A stretch of 64,000 bases of DNA from Mesostigma viride. Its lineage: Eukaryota > Streptophyta > Mesostigmatophyceae > Mesostigmatales > Mesostigmataceae. The notes below the pieces were generated by a model that was not told where the DNA came from, ran no database searches, and saw nothing but the letters and a program-made list of their open reading frames with translations. The stretch is taken from the NCBI GenBank assembly GCA_009746045.1, contig RPFO01000165.1, positions 2,457,521-2,521,520 on the forward strand. Reading direction: 5' to 3'. Shown one piece after another: positions 28,754 to 38,110 of the stretch (position 1 is the first letter of the stretch; every line of letters begins with the position of its first letter). A program made the translations under genes and the position numbers.

Positions 28754-31700
28754 CTAAGTTGACATGAGTTTGCCACGCAGGGCAGTGAACCTGGCACGTG
28801 AAAGTGCCTTCGTCAGAAGATCAGCAAGCATGTCCTCCCCAGGACAATGCTTCATGGCGATGAGTCCCCCCTCCACCTTCTCCCGGATGAAATGGAAACG
28901 CACGTCAATGTGCTTCGTGCGCTTGGGATGAACAGGGTCACGAGCGAGTGCCACGGCGCCTGTGTTGTCGCAGAAGACAGGCGTGGGCCCCTGAACTGGA
29001 TGCCCCAGCTCCCCCAACATGTGCCTCAGTGGAAGCACTAGCTGGGTTACGCTGCTAGCAGCAATGTACTCCGCCTCGCAGGAAGACAGGGCGGTAACGT
29101 GCTGCTTGCGGCTGCACCACTCGACTGCGGCCCCCCTGAACATCACTACATTGCCAGAGACAGATCTGCGTGTCTCAGGGCAGTTCCCCCAATCGGCATC
29201 CGTCCACCCCTCCAGCCCCCCTTGGCCACCATAGCGCAGTCCCAAGTCCTTGGTGTGGACAAGGTAGCGCACCAATCGCTTGGCCAGCTCCAAGTCGCCC
29301 TCCGTGGGTGCCTGCATGCATTGGGCCAGCTGGTTGACAGCAAAAGCAATGTCTGGGCGCGTCCATGTCGCGGCGTACATGAGAGCACCAACAATCTGCT
29401 GAAAGAGTTGATGGTTTGGGGCATCACACATTCCCCCCTCGCGACGGGGACTACCAGGCACTATAGGGGTGTGCACAGGGTGAGGGGTAGAAAGCCCAAA
29501 ACGGGCAGCAATAGCTTCAATGTAGGGCCGTTGGTGCATGGTAAGGGAACGAGACGCAGGGTCGATAGTAAGGGAAACACCGAGGAAAAGAGAGGGATTG
29601 TCCGACTCAGTGATTTGAAAAGTATTAGCCAAACGGCGAGACCAGGATGCCAGCCAGGAAGGGGAAGGATGAGCAGCAAGAATGTCATCGACGTGCACGA
29701 ACACGAAACCACGAGACGAAGGGTAGTAATACAGGCACGCATCAATTTGGCTTTGGATGGCGCCGTCAGAAAGAAGGTGTGCACGGAACGTTTTATGCCA
29801 ATTGCGTGGCGCTTGCTTGATGCCATACAAGCTGCGGTGCAGCTTCCACACAAGCACATCGCCATTGGCATCCCGCTCTTCAAAGCCAGTAGGGGGACGC
29901 ACAAAGACATCCTCCTGTAGGGGAGCATAGAGAAAAGCGGTTCGGACATCGAGCTGCTTGACAGTAAAGCCAGACGTGACAGCTAAAGCAAGAGCAAGTC
30001 GCACGGTGGACGCACGAACAGTGGGGGAAAAGACTTCATTAAAGTCGATACCTTCACGTTGGGCAAAACCTTTCACGACAAACCTGGCCTTGTGACGGCC
30101 GTCGGACTTGACAGCAAATACCCACCGGGAAGGGAGGACCTTGGCACCGGCGGGCAAAGTACGCGGGCTCACAAGCGAGTATACTGCATGATCACGAATG
30201 CTATTAATTTCGCTCAACATCGCAGCCCGCCACTCTGGACTGTTGTTAGCCTCAGTAAAGGAGACGGGAAGGGAAACGTCACTGCCAGTAAAATGCACTG
30301 TGTCAAAAAGATCACGAACTGACTGGTAATGCGGAAAAAAACGAGCCCATTTAGGCGACACCGTGACAGGGGGAGCATAGGTAGTAATCTCCATCGCGAG
30401 GGGTTCACGGGTGCTACCGCAAAACATCAGCTCATCAGCAGTTGCCATGGCGACATTACCAGCTGGGTTACGTCGCAGCGCAGAGATTGTACTTTGCAGT
30501 CGAGCAGCACTTGAAGTGGCAGTGACCGGTGGACCAGCAGACAGCTCCCGTGCGTCACTTGGGGAGACGTCGTCAGTAGTTAGGACGGGCTGTGAAAAGT
30601 TTGGAGCACCGTCGAGCGCCTCCGGAACTGGTCTAGGACTTGGGACGTTGACTGCATCAGGACTTGGTGCGTCCGCTCCCTCGTGGCGAAGCTCCTCAGG
30701 AATATCCCTTCTGGTGGCGTCCAGAAACCTCGCCTGAGACCGGGTGACCGGTCCGCTAGGTTCGGCCAGAGAATTTGGCTGAACTTCTGCTACAGCCGGA
30801 AGATCAGTTGGTGAAGTTTCCTCCAGTGCGGCAGAACTTTCCAGAAGCGGCGCAGGAGTTGGCATGGCCCCATTGCGCCAGGCCTCATTGAAGGTGACAT
30901 GCAGGCGGCGAATGACATCCTTGGATTCTGGACGGTAAATGAGGTACGCCGGCGATTCCAGATCATAGCCGACGAAGATTCCAGGCAGAGCCTTGGCCTC
31001 CAGCTTGCCACGTGGGCCCTCCACCCGATAGAAGGCAGGGCAGCCGAAAATTCGAAGATTCGAGAGATCCGCATTGCGACCGGTGAGCAGGAAGTGTGGC
31101 GTGGCACCTCCAGGATTCGAGCTAGACGGCAGGCGGTTAAGTATATAAACCGCGCAATTGAAGGCTAGTGCCCAGAATCCTTTGGGCAAACCGGCATGCG
31201 TGAGCATTGCCAGTGTCATGCCCATGGCCAGACCCCACAGCCGCTCCGCCACTCCGTTCTGCTCAGGAGTGTAGGGGCTGGAGAACTCCTGGTGCACTCG
31301 GTGTTCAGCGCAGACGGCCCGCCACGCCTGCCCAGTGAAGACTGCGTCGTTGTCGGTCCGGAGAAGAATCGAACCGTTGTAGAAGGGGCGAATTTCGCGC
31401 GCGAGCAGCTGCTGTAGGGCGTCAACAGCCTCGTCCTTGTGTCGAAGCGGAAAGCACCATCGCCAGCGGGTAGCATCGTCGGTGAAGCCGAGCATGTAGC
31501 GGGCGCCTCCAATTGCTGGCTGCATCGGCCCGAGAATGTCGCTGTGAAGCTTGGCTCGGGGAACAGTCGATCGGAGCTGTCCAGGCGAAAATGAGCGCCT
31601 CTTGATGAAGCCAGCAGGGCAGGATGGGCAGCCAGGCGATGACAGGCGCCTCGAAAAAAGGTTAGACTCCGGAATGGCGGCCAGCCTCTTGATCCGATCT

Positions 31701-33097
31701 TCGCCAGCATGCCCAAGACGCCAGTGCCAGAGCAGGCTCGCCGGCCGCTCGATGGCCGTGGCAGCCATTGCCGCCTCGTCGCGCTCCGCAGGTAACACGT
31801 AGATGTTGTTCTGCAGCGCAATCTTGTGCGTCTCGTTGTCCAGCACCACTGTCTGCTCGGTGAGGTCGACTTTGTGGCCGTCCTTGGCGAGCTGCCCAGC
31901 TGATAGCAGTCGGGCGCTCAAGCCGGGCACGAAGAGCGCACCATTCAGGTGCACATGCTGGTTGGGCAGTTTGAGCCGAATCGTGCCCACTCCCGTCGCG
32001 CGAAGACGTCCTCCTGATCCGACGATGTTCCTAGTGGTGGGGGTGAGGGACACAAAGTCAGTGCGGCATGGGGACATGTGGCTGCTTGCAGCGGAGTCCA
32101 GAACCCAGGCAGGGGGCTTGGGGCTATACTGCGTGAGTGCAGCAGCCTCCTGCGACGGCGCCGACTCGGCGATGGTGGTGAAGACGAAGCCCTCCGGCAG
32201 CTCCGCGGCCTCCTGGGTGTTGTTGGCCACGCTTCCGCCAGGTGAGGACTCCTTCTTGGTCGCTTGGTTGCCCCTCCTGCGCTGGTTGCCCCGCCGTCCT
32301 TGGTTCTTGCTTCGTGGCTTGAGCTGGGAGTTCTTTTGCCAGCACTGGGTCTCCGCATGCCCACTCCTGTTGCAGTAGGCGCAGTGCTTCCTCTCACCAC
32401 CCTTGTTGGCAGTGTGGAAAGCTTGACCTTGGGCTGGCTCCTCCTTGGTAGCTTGAGAAGGCCGTCCTCCCAGCAGCATGTCCTCCGCCTCCAGCAGCGC
32501 AGCCTTGACCTCCTCCAAGCTGTCCTCCTCTTTGAAGTGCGCTGAAATCAGGGCAGGGCGATATCGGTCAGGCAGGCCGCTCTTGAGGATAGCCGCAAAA
32601 TCTTGGTCGCTCATGACGCCTCCCACCGCACGGTAGTCCGCCAGCAGCAGCAATCCACGTAGGATATACTGCCCCATGGTCTCCCCAGGCTTCATTTGCA
32701 GCCGGTGAAGCTGAATCCTGAGGTCCATGCGGTGACTCTTGGTGAGCTTTTGTTGCTCGTAGACCTCCCTCAGCGTCTTGTAGAGCTTGCTGCCAGATTG
32801 GTCTGGCACGAGCGATAGGATGCGCCTCGCTTCTCCCACAAGTGCAGCTGAGATGACAAGGCCAACAGCTTGGTCAGCCTTGCGGTCCTGCCTGGTGCCC
32901 AGCAGGACGTCCTTAACCTCATAGAAGGAACAGAAACCCTCAAGAGATGTCTTGGTCTCCTCCCAGCCACGTAGGCTTGTGCCATCGAATTTCAGCACCA
33001 TCTTGGAGCACACATTCAGCATAGGAGTGTAGTCGACGTCGCTTGCCATGGAGCTTGTAGCTGGGCTGGGTTTCTTGGTGGTCTTCTTGGAGCTCAT
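28754..33097 (-). CDS. gag-pol: C2 gag-pol polyprotein, intact
   Basis: 1447 residues in one frame, normal for plant-type copia. In order: helical UBN2-like gag (1-215), CCHC knuckle CAYCNRSGHAETQC (~236), protease WVLDSAASSHMS (~330), pre-integrase zinc region LWHWRLGH ... CPSC (~460-490), integrase with HSDILGPM (~517), RTDNDAVF (~584) and PEQNGVAERLW (~616), RT with VKQLDVRTAFLYAPL and the active-site box FVHVDDILAA (~1136), and RNase H with DADWGN (~1300), SSCEAEYIA and TKHIDVRFHFIREKV. It makes the particle, copies RNA to DNA and inserts it. The start ATG is about 20 bp after the LTR and primer site. All catalytic residues I can check are present. Confidence 0.95.
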   Translation of the reverse strand: MSSKKTTKKPSPATSSMASDVDYTPMLNVCSKMVLKFDGTSLRGWEETKTSLEGFCSFYEVKDVLLGTRQDRKADQAVGLVISAALVGEARRILSLVPDQSGSKLYKTLREVYEQQKLTKSHRMDLRIQLHRLQMKPGETMGQYILRGLLLLADYRAVGGVMSDQDFAAILKSGLPDRYRPALISAHFKEEDSLEEVKAALLEAEDMLLGGRPSQATKEEPAQGQAFHTANKGGERKHCAYCNRSGHAETQCWQKNSQLKPRSKNQGRRGNQRRRGNQATKKESSPGGSVANNTQEAAELPEGFVFTTIAESAPSQEAAALTQYSPKPPAWVLDSAASSHMSPCRTDFVSLTPTTRNIVGSGGRLRATGVGTIRLKLPNQHVHLNGALFVPGLSARLLSAGQLAKDGHKVDLTEQTVVLDNETHKIALQNNIYVLPAERDEAAMAATAIERPASLLWHWRLGHAGEDRIKRLAAIPESNLFSRRLSSPGCPSCPAGFIKRRSFSPGQLRSTVPRAKLHSDILGPMQPAIGGARYMLGFTDDATRWRWCFPLRHKDEAVDALQQLLAREIRPFYNGSILLRTDNDAVFTGQAWRAVCAEHRVHQEFSSPYTPEQNGVAERLWGLAMGMTLAMLTHAGLPKGFWALAFNCAVYILNRLPSSSNPGGATPHFLLTGRNADLSNLRIFGCPAFYRVEGPRGKLEAKALPGIFVGYDLESPAYLIYRPESKDVIRRLHVTFNEAWRNGAMPTPAPLLESSAALEETSPTDLPAVAEVQPNSLAEPSGPVTRSQARFLDATRRDIPEELRHEGADAPSPDAVNVPSPRPVPEALDGAPNFSQPVLTTDDVSPSDARELSAGPPVTATSSAARLQSTISALRRNPAGNVAMATADELMFCGSTREPLAMEITTYAPPVTVSPKWARFFPHYQSVRDLFDTVHFTGSDVSLPVSFTEANNSPEWRAAMLSEINSIRDHAVYSLVSPRTLPAGAKVLPSRWVFAVKSDGRHKARFVVKGFAQREGIDFNEVFSPTVRASTVRLALALAVTSGFTVKQLDVRTAFLYAPLQEDVFVRPPTGFEERDANGDVLVWKLHRSLYGIKQAPRNWHKTFRAHLLSDGAIQSQIDACLYYYPSSRGFVFVHVDDILAAHPSPSWLASWSRRLANTFQITESDNPSLFLGVSLTIDPASRSLTMHQRPYIEAIAARFGLSTPHPVHTPIVPGSPRREGGMCDAPNHQLFQQIVGALMYAATWTRPDIAFAVNQLAQCMQAPTEGDLELAKRLVRYLVHTKDLGLRYGGQGGLEGWTDADWGNCPETRRSVSGNVVMFRGAAVEWCSRKQHVTALSSCEAEYIAASSVTQLVLPLRHMLGELGHPVQGPTPVFCDNTGAVALARDPVHPKRTKHIDVRFHFIREKVEGGLIAMKHCPGEDMLADLLTKALSRARFTALRGKLMST

Positions 33098-33116
33098 GAA
33101 GATTCCTCCGATACCA

Positions 33117-33897
33117 TGTTGGAAAGGTAGAGGAAACTAATGGGTTTTACACAATGCCTTGTGCTTGGCCTTGTTACCCTTGCACCTTGCAGGTGATGAA
33201 AGACTGAGCTTGAAGACAATGGAAGAGAGACCAGAAAAAGAGTTTTATTTCTTAGGCTGAGAGGTTAGGAAAAGAGGTACCTGGCCTTAGGAGCCAGTTT
33301 CTTTTTATACCTTTCTAGCTAGGAAGGATGACATCAGATGCTGATGTCATCATAGAAGCTTGTAGAAACATCTAAGCATATTCCCAGCATATTCTCAGTA
33401 TATTCCAGGAATATTCCTGGTATATTCCTAGAACATTCCAAGGTCATTCTAGAAAGGTTCTAATGAGCTGGCATGACAGTTGATTGCCAAATGTCCTCTG
33501 AACAATGTGCCACATCTAATGCTTAATAAAGTGACACATGGTTTCTACTTGGAATGACAAGTGTAATCCAATGAGTCTATCCACTTGTCAGTCAATGGAA
33601 TGCAACACTTGTCACTATGAGCTTCCAACACATGTCAGCTCATGGAATGGACACTTGTCTACCAAAGAAGTACACCACTTGTCAAGCATGGAAGTGATGC
33701 TACTAGACCAACTCAGGTACAAGAGATCTATGGCCAAATATAGGACTATGGCACATGAACATTGATCAGCTCATTGAGAGCAATTCATCTAACTTATCAG
33801 ATCTATCAAATTCTCAGCCCTTGTGAAGTAAAACAAAGAAGAAGAAGAAAGTCAGGCTGGAATATAGTGTGGGCAGGTGGGTATATGATCCCCAACA
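33117..33897 (-). repeat. C2 5' LTR
   Basis: 781 bp, the upstream LTR in the element's orientation. The minus-strand primer site TGGTATCGGAGG lies just inside the element. AAGTG follows at 33898-33902. Confidence 0.9.
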
Positions 33898-33902
33898 AAG
33901 TG

Positions 33903-34994
33903 CAGGGTGCTGTCTTGACTCCTACTCCAGTCGATTGGACTCCTGCTCAGAAGGCGACGGAGTTGAACAGGGTGCAGCACAGGGCTGCAACCTATGGTTG
34001 GGAAGATGGGGTTTTGTACAAGCTGTTGGGCAAGCGTAGGGTGGTCGTCCCACCGCCTGACAAGCGCGTTGCTATAGTGCAGGCGTACCACGAGCGGTAT
34101 GGTCACTTGGGTGGCAATCGCACGCTCAGCCTCGTACGGACCAGCTATTGGTGGAATAACATGCGACACACAGTGGCCCAGGTAGTGGCCAGCTGTGTCC
34201 CGTGTGCTCGAACCAAGGCTAACTTTAGCGCAGATCATGGTGCCAAGGAGCTGATGTCGCTTCCCATCAAGGGCTTGTTTTATCGCTGGCACGTCGATCT
34301 GTGCGGGCCGTTTCAGGAGAGCCCTGACGGCAACCTCTATGTCATGGTATGCGTGGAGAGCTTTAGCAAATGGGTTGAGTTGATCCCCATTGCTGACAAG
34401 CATGCCGCTACCACAGCGAAGCATTTTGCAGACATCATCACCAGGTTTGGGGCTCCCGCGGAGGTAGTCACGGACCAGGGTGGTGAGTTCAGGGGTGAGT
34501 TCCAGGAGTTGCTGGATGGATGTCTTATTGATCACCGTCGCACTTCTCGGGAGCATCCTCAGGCCAATGGTTTGGCTGAGAGATTGGTGCAGACCGTCAA
34601 GCAGGCGCTGCGCAAGTGGAGCCTGCAGGTGCCGGAGTCGGCCAGGTGGGATCGCGAGTTGGCATGGATTGCCATGGGTTATCGCATGTCTCCCCAGGAG
34701 TCTCTCGCTACCTTCTCCCCGTATTTCCTTCTGTTCGGGCGTAATCCTCTTTTGCCTACGGAGGCACAGGTTGCGCACCCCGAACCCATGGCCTTCGACA
34801 ACGCTCAGCAATTTTTGGTTGAGGTGCTGGCCAGGGCAGAGACTTTTAAGAAGGTCATGCCCATCGCGATGAACAACTTGTTCATTGCTCAGCACAGGGA
34901 CTCCCTGCGTTACGCTCAGCGCCGGGGGGCGCATACATGGCTCGCCAGCTGCGGTTTAGGCCAGGGCAGTATGTTTTCCTGCGCACTCAGCTGA
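33903..34994 (+). pseudogene. pol: Y1 integrase, frameshifted before its C-terminus
   Basis: Ty3-type DDE integrase. The zinc-binding HHCC region is at about 34091-34215 (YHERYGHLGG ... CVPCARTKA). The catalytic acids lie in WHVDLCGPF (~34288), VVTDQGGEF (~34470) and QANGLAERLVQ (~34575). It inserts the cDNA into chromosomal DNA. One G is missing in the run near 34925 (six G where seven would keep RRGGAYM in frame), so the original C-terminus, including the PHD finger, lies in the next frame at 34937-35404. Y2 carries integrase beyond the window. Confidence 0.85.
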
Positions 34995-35404
34995 AGCACA
35001 CTTTGGATGTGGAGGCGGGGCCCACCATTTTGCGCATTGTGGCTATCAAACCATCGGGAGTGGCAATTTTGGAGGGCGCCGACGGGAGCCGTACGACAGA
35101 CAACCTCAGCAATCTCAGCGATCCCTGCTCACTGCCCAATTTGGTCCACGACCTCCAACCGCACACATCTCGCCGAGTCAAGGACGCCCAGTGTCAGGTT
35201 TGTCACCGGGTCGATCAGGCGGAGTCCATGTTATTGTGTGATCAGTGTAACTGTGGTTGGCACATGCAGTGCTTGCAGCCCGTGGTCACCAGCATTCCGG
35301 AGGGGGATTGGTTTTGTCCAGTGTGCACCGCTGCGCAGTTTACCTCCCGCAGCTTGACTGCGGTCACCGCTGCCCTTGTCTTGGTACGATCGCTGTCTTC
35401 GTGA
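34937..35404 (+). CDS. Y1 integrase C-terminal module with PHD finger
   Basis: About 155 residues continuing the integrase after a one-base frameshift. First comes an integrase C-terminal (GPY/F-like) segment: FRPGQYVFLR, TILRIVAIKPSGVAILEG. Then a C4HC3 PHD finger at about 35192-35328: CQVC ... CDQCNCGWHMQC ... WFCPVC. PHD fingers in host proteins read histone H3 tail states; here the module sits where chromoviruses carry a chromodomain, so target choice through chromatin is the natural inference. The stop lies about 26 bp before the purine tract and B1. Confidence 0.85.
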   Translation: MARQLRFRPGQYVFLRTQLKHTLDVEAGPTILRIVAIKPSGVAILEGADGSRTTDNLSNLSDPCSLPNLVHDLQPHTSRRVKDAQCQVCHRVDQAESMLLCDQCNCGWHMQCLQPVVTSIPEGDWFCPVCTAAQFTSRSLTAVTAALVLVRSLSS

Positions 35405-35414
35405 TGGGGCCGGT

Positions 35415-35429
35415 CGCCAGCGAGGGGGG
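35415..35429 (+). promoter_or_regulatory. Y1 polypurine tract
   Basis: The G-rich tract GCGAGGGGGG directly precedes segment B1 (AATCATGGG). It is the expected plus-strand primer and fixes the left end of the reverse-transcribed repeat at about 35430. Confidence 0.6.
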
Positions 35430-36853
35430 AATCATGGGACAGGTCCTCGCCCACCCCACAGGGCATGCAGTTAAGGCAGGCACATCAGCTCAGCTCATTT
35501 GGGTTTTACCAAATTAAGCTGAGTGGCCAGCCGCCATGGTGGCGCCGGAGATTGTGGCACGCAGACGCGACAGCTGTCACGGACGCGAGCTATGTCATCC
35601 GGGCGCCCACTATGCACAAGACCGGTGACGTGCGCAAGGAATTTGTTTTCTACGCATTTTCGACAAAGGCTAGTGACCGGGGGGGACACTAGCACTTGCA
35701 GCATAAGAGCGGACGAAAGTGTACGTGCACGCGCGCCGGGCCAGGCACAGCTGGGCGCGCAGCACTGACTTGAGCGGACGGCAGCACAAGTGTGCAGCGT
35801 CGAGAGGATCATACGCGTGTTAGTGGACAGCTGGAGCTGAAGCTGGACTGCTGGACTTCAACAGCGCCGAGGCTATTGACAGGCCAGGTGTCTTTGTGGT
35901 GTAGAATAGCGGGTCAACGTTATGAGGACTGGACAGAAAATGGAAAAGGACAATTTGCGGTGCGGAGCCAGATCGCTGGAATGAATGCGAAATCGCTGGC
36001 AGCCCTACAAAGGGATTTCTTCTAGAAAGGAACGATTAGACGCAATGTTTGCTGGGCCACTCACACGCAAGGTGTGAGCGTGCAGATTGTCTGAAGGATA
36101 TTATGCTTCGACCTTGCTGGACGTGACTCAATGTCGGACATTCCCAGGGACAGAAATGCCGGAGCCTCTAGGAGATGAGATCGGCAACAGGGTAGCAATT
36201 TAGATTTGTCGGGATGCCTTCCTGCTTTTGTTGGCATGTGTGGTAGAAAGCCAGGACGGCAACTGGAATGCGGTTTCTATTCGCATGGTTCAGGCAGCAA
36301 GATAGTTTTGGCATTCCTGGCTGGACTGACAAGTGTGGCGTGTGTCATGCGTGTGGCATGACGAATGGTTTGGTTCATAGTCGAAGAGGACTCTCACGCA
36401 GCGTGTAGTCTCTTCGAGTCTCTCGTTAGTGGCCTTCGTGTTTCTCCCTTTCCTTGGGAGCAAGGCCGGTAGCATGTCATGGAGCGCTGCCTAACTGCGG
36501 GCTCGTGAGCATGGAGTGCATCGATATTGAGACTATCAACGTGTTGTAATTGTATTAACTTTCTCAATAAACTCCGCATGTGCGGCTTCATCATCAGACT
36601 GTGCAAAGTGTGTGTTTTGAAAGCATTATTCTATAGCAGGGGAGGCAATAAGGTGGTTATCAGGCACGAGGGACAGTTCCTTGTCCTCGGCTGAGAGCCC
36701 TCCTTTCTTTAATCATGGGACAGGTCCTCGCCCACCCCACAGGGCATGCAGTTAAGGCAGGCACATCAGCTCAGCTCATTTGGGTTTTACCAAATTAAGC
36801 TGAGTGGCCAGCCGCCATGGTGGCGCCGGAGATTGTGGCACGCAGACGCGACA
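35430..36853 (+). repeat. Y1 right terminal block B1-GC-A2-B2
   Basis: B1 35430-35572, the dinucleotide GC at 35573-35574, A2 35575-36710, B2 36711-36853. B1 and B2 look identical. The B1/A2 joint is the palindrome GACAGCTGTC; the outer ends of Y are the two halves of that palindrome (TGTC and GACA) without the central GC. A2 holds the AATAAA and the primer complement (36405-36419). No gene is supported. Confidence 0.85.
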
Positions 36854-36896
36854 CTGCCCCGCTCCCGCTGCCGCCCCCGCGCGTGTTACGAAGCAT
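36854..36896 (-). pseudogene. gag: X1 gag N-terminal fragment
   Basis: The ATG at 36896 (AATGCTTCG context, matching the X' gag start ATAATGCCTCG) opens about 14 codons before Y1 begins. It joins in frame with the gag body ending at 13849 once one copy of CTGC is removed. The target duplication at 36854-36857 lies within it. Confidence 0.65.
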
Positions 36897-36950
36897 TATA
36901 GAATACCACAGAAAACACACGCCGATATGGCTGCTGGAACTCCCTCAGGC

Positions 36951-38087
36951 TCACGCACTTACTCCAGACGAGGCCGCCTCCTGGCTTGCACTCGCCTGCC
37001 CCTCCTCACGGTCTGGTCGCTCCTCAACACCCTCAGCAACCGGTGTGGCTGCTGCTGCCGCTGCGACTATCTGGAGGCTTGGATTAAACTCTCCTAGAAC
37101 GCAGGTCACAGGTCGCCCGTCCTCCTTGCGTTCGACTGGATGTTGAGTCTCACCTGGGTTGCGATGCCAAGCAAGGTCGCGCACCCACCGTTTACCGCCG
37201 CCGACCAGCTCGTTCTGCTCGCCTCGGCCGTAACGGTCGTACTCGTGAGTCACCTCACGAGGGAAATGCAGATCAGCTCGCTGCCTTTCCTCGTAGGTTG
37301 CGGTAGTGCCGTCGCCCTGGTTTATCTCCTGGGCAGAGCGCTTTACGGAGCCCTCTGGCTTGTCTGTCCACTCGAAATGGACGTCTTCAGGCGTCTTCTC
37401 GACCCCCGTGACAATTTCCACCTCCGGACCCCACGCACTGGTGGTTTCCGGCCTCGGTGTATCAAGCCTTGAGTATACCCCGAAAGGCTGTGTGGTGATA
37501 AAGAACCTGTCTGCGTACCCTCTCGACTCTTGCAAAAGGACAGCAACAAGATTCTCAATTGTTTGGGCAAATACCTCTGCCGTGCTCCAAGGATTTACCG
37601 TCTCCCGAGCACGCGCGTTCCGGATGATGTCGGCGTCTGGTACCCCCTCTCCTAGCACCGCTGTCGCCACCCAGTGGTTAAACAGCCGGGTGCTGCCGAG
37701 CGCTGTTGCCACAATCTGGCTAAGCGCCTCCCTGGCTAGGTCGAGACCGGCTAGAGTAATATGGGCGCCCTGGTAGGCGACCTCCACACGATTAGCAGTT
37801 TCAGCTAGCGCGTCACGTAGCCGCACCAACTCTTTCACCGCCACTCGCCCCGTCTCACCTGGAGAAATCACGACGCGAGCCCGTTGAATAATCGGGTCCG
37901 CCGCCGCTGGCCTGCTGCCTCCCCCACTCACCGCCACCCACCCCTCTTCTGCTAAGTGCCTCGCTACGTAGGCCGCTTGCACGAATGTAGGAGCGTTTGC
38001 TTGGTTACGGTAGGGGAAAAACGCTTGCGCGTCTCTCTGCTCGTTCGCCTCACCAGCACCGTGGCTGCTTGACGATGAACCAGACAT
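36951..38087 (-). CDS. X1 ORF1, intact conserved protein
   Basis: 378 residues from ATG 38087, which aligns with X' ORF1. It is unrecognised outside this family. The conserved body begins at TFVQAA and includes LDLAREALSQIV, TRLFNHWVAT, LLQESRGYADRF and PEVEIVTG; the tail is Ala/Glu-rich (VAAAAAATPVAEG). The frame runs further upstream without a stop, but that part is LTR and primer site. gag would begin about 55 bp after the stop. It differs from the X0 copy mainly at the C-terminus, where X0 has a 2-base insertion. Confidence 0.8.
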   Translation of the reverse strand: MSGSSSSSHGAGEANEQRDAQAFFPYRNQANAPTFVQAAYVARHLAEEGWVAVSGGGSRPAAADPIIQRARVVISPGETGRVAVKELVRLRDALAETANRVEVAYQGAHITLAGLDLAREALSQIVATALGSTRLFNHWVATAVLGEGVPDADIIRNARARETVNPWSTAEVFAQTIENLVAVLLQESRGYADRFFITTQPFGVYSRLDTPRPETTSAWGPEVEIVTGVEKTPEDVHFEWTDKPEGSVKRSAQEINQGDGTTATYEERQRADLHFPREVTHEYDRYGRGEQNELVGGGKRWVRDLAWHRNPGETQHPVERKEDGRPVTCVLGEFNPSLQIVAAAAAATPVAEGVEERPDREEGQASASQEAASSGVSA

Positions 38088-38100
38088 GAAAGCGTGGAAG

Positions 38101-38110
38101 CAATAGTACG
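38101..38110 (-). promoter_or_regulatory. X1 primer-site candidate
   Basis: Minus-strand CGTACTATTG directly after the LTR, the same as at 2355-2364 and in X'. It is complementary to CAATAGTACG in the X 3' untranslated region. Confidence 0.4.

Larger units (their letters stand above)
27949..33897 (-). mobile_element. C2, complete Ty1/copia element inserted in Y1 pol
   Basis: A 5949-bp element on the minus strand. LTRs at 27949-28725 (777 bp) and 33117-33897 (781 bp) differ by a 3-bp and a 1-bp indel by eye. Ends are TGTTGG...CCAACA. The perfect 5-bp target repeat AAGTG is at 27944-27948 and 33898-33902. The minus-strand primer site TGGTATCGGAGG is next to the right LTR and a G-rich purine tract lies beside the left LTR (about 28726-28735). 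One intact polyprotein fills the interior. It is recent, and absent from the unit 2 sequence visible here. Confidence 0.95.
13854..36853 (+). mobile_element. Y1, Ty3-type element with split direct repeats, inserted in X gag
   Basis: About 23 kb including nested X' and C2. The ends are TGTCACGG and GCGACA, flanked by CTGC at 13850-13853 and 36854-36857. Order: A1 (13854-23468, interrupted by X'), internal region (23469-35429), B1 (35430-35572), GC, A2 (35575-36710), B2 (36711-36853). The primer site after A1 and the purine tract before B1 define a transcript-level LTR of 1281 bp (B-GC-A), so the integrated form is rotated relative to an ordinary LTR element. The internal part codes for gag, protease, RNase H, DDE integrase and PHD; methyltransferase and most of RT are deleted in this copy. 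A tandem of ordinary LTR elements is the alternative reading. Confidence 0.8.

Noticed and set aside
33852-34934. 360-codon frame antisense to the Y1 integrase
   Set aside because: Shadow of a real coding strand; no protein-family features of its own.
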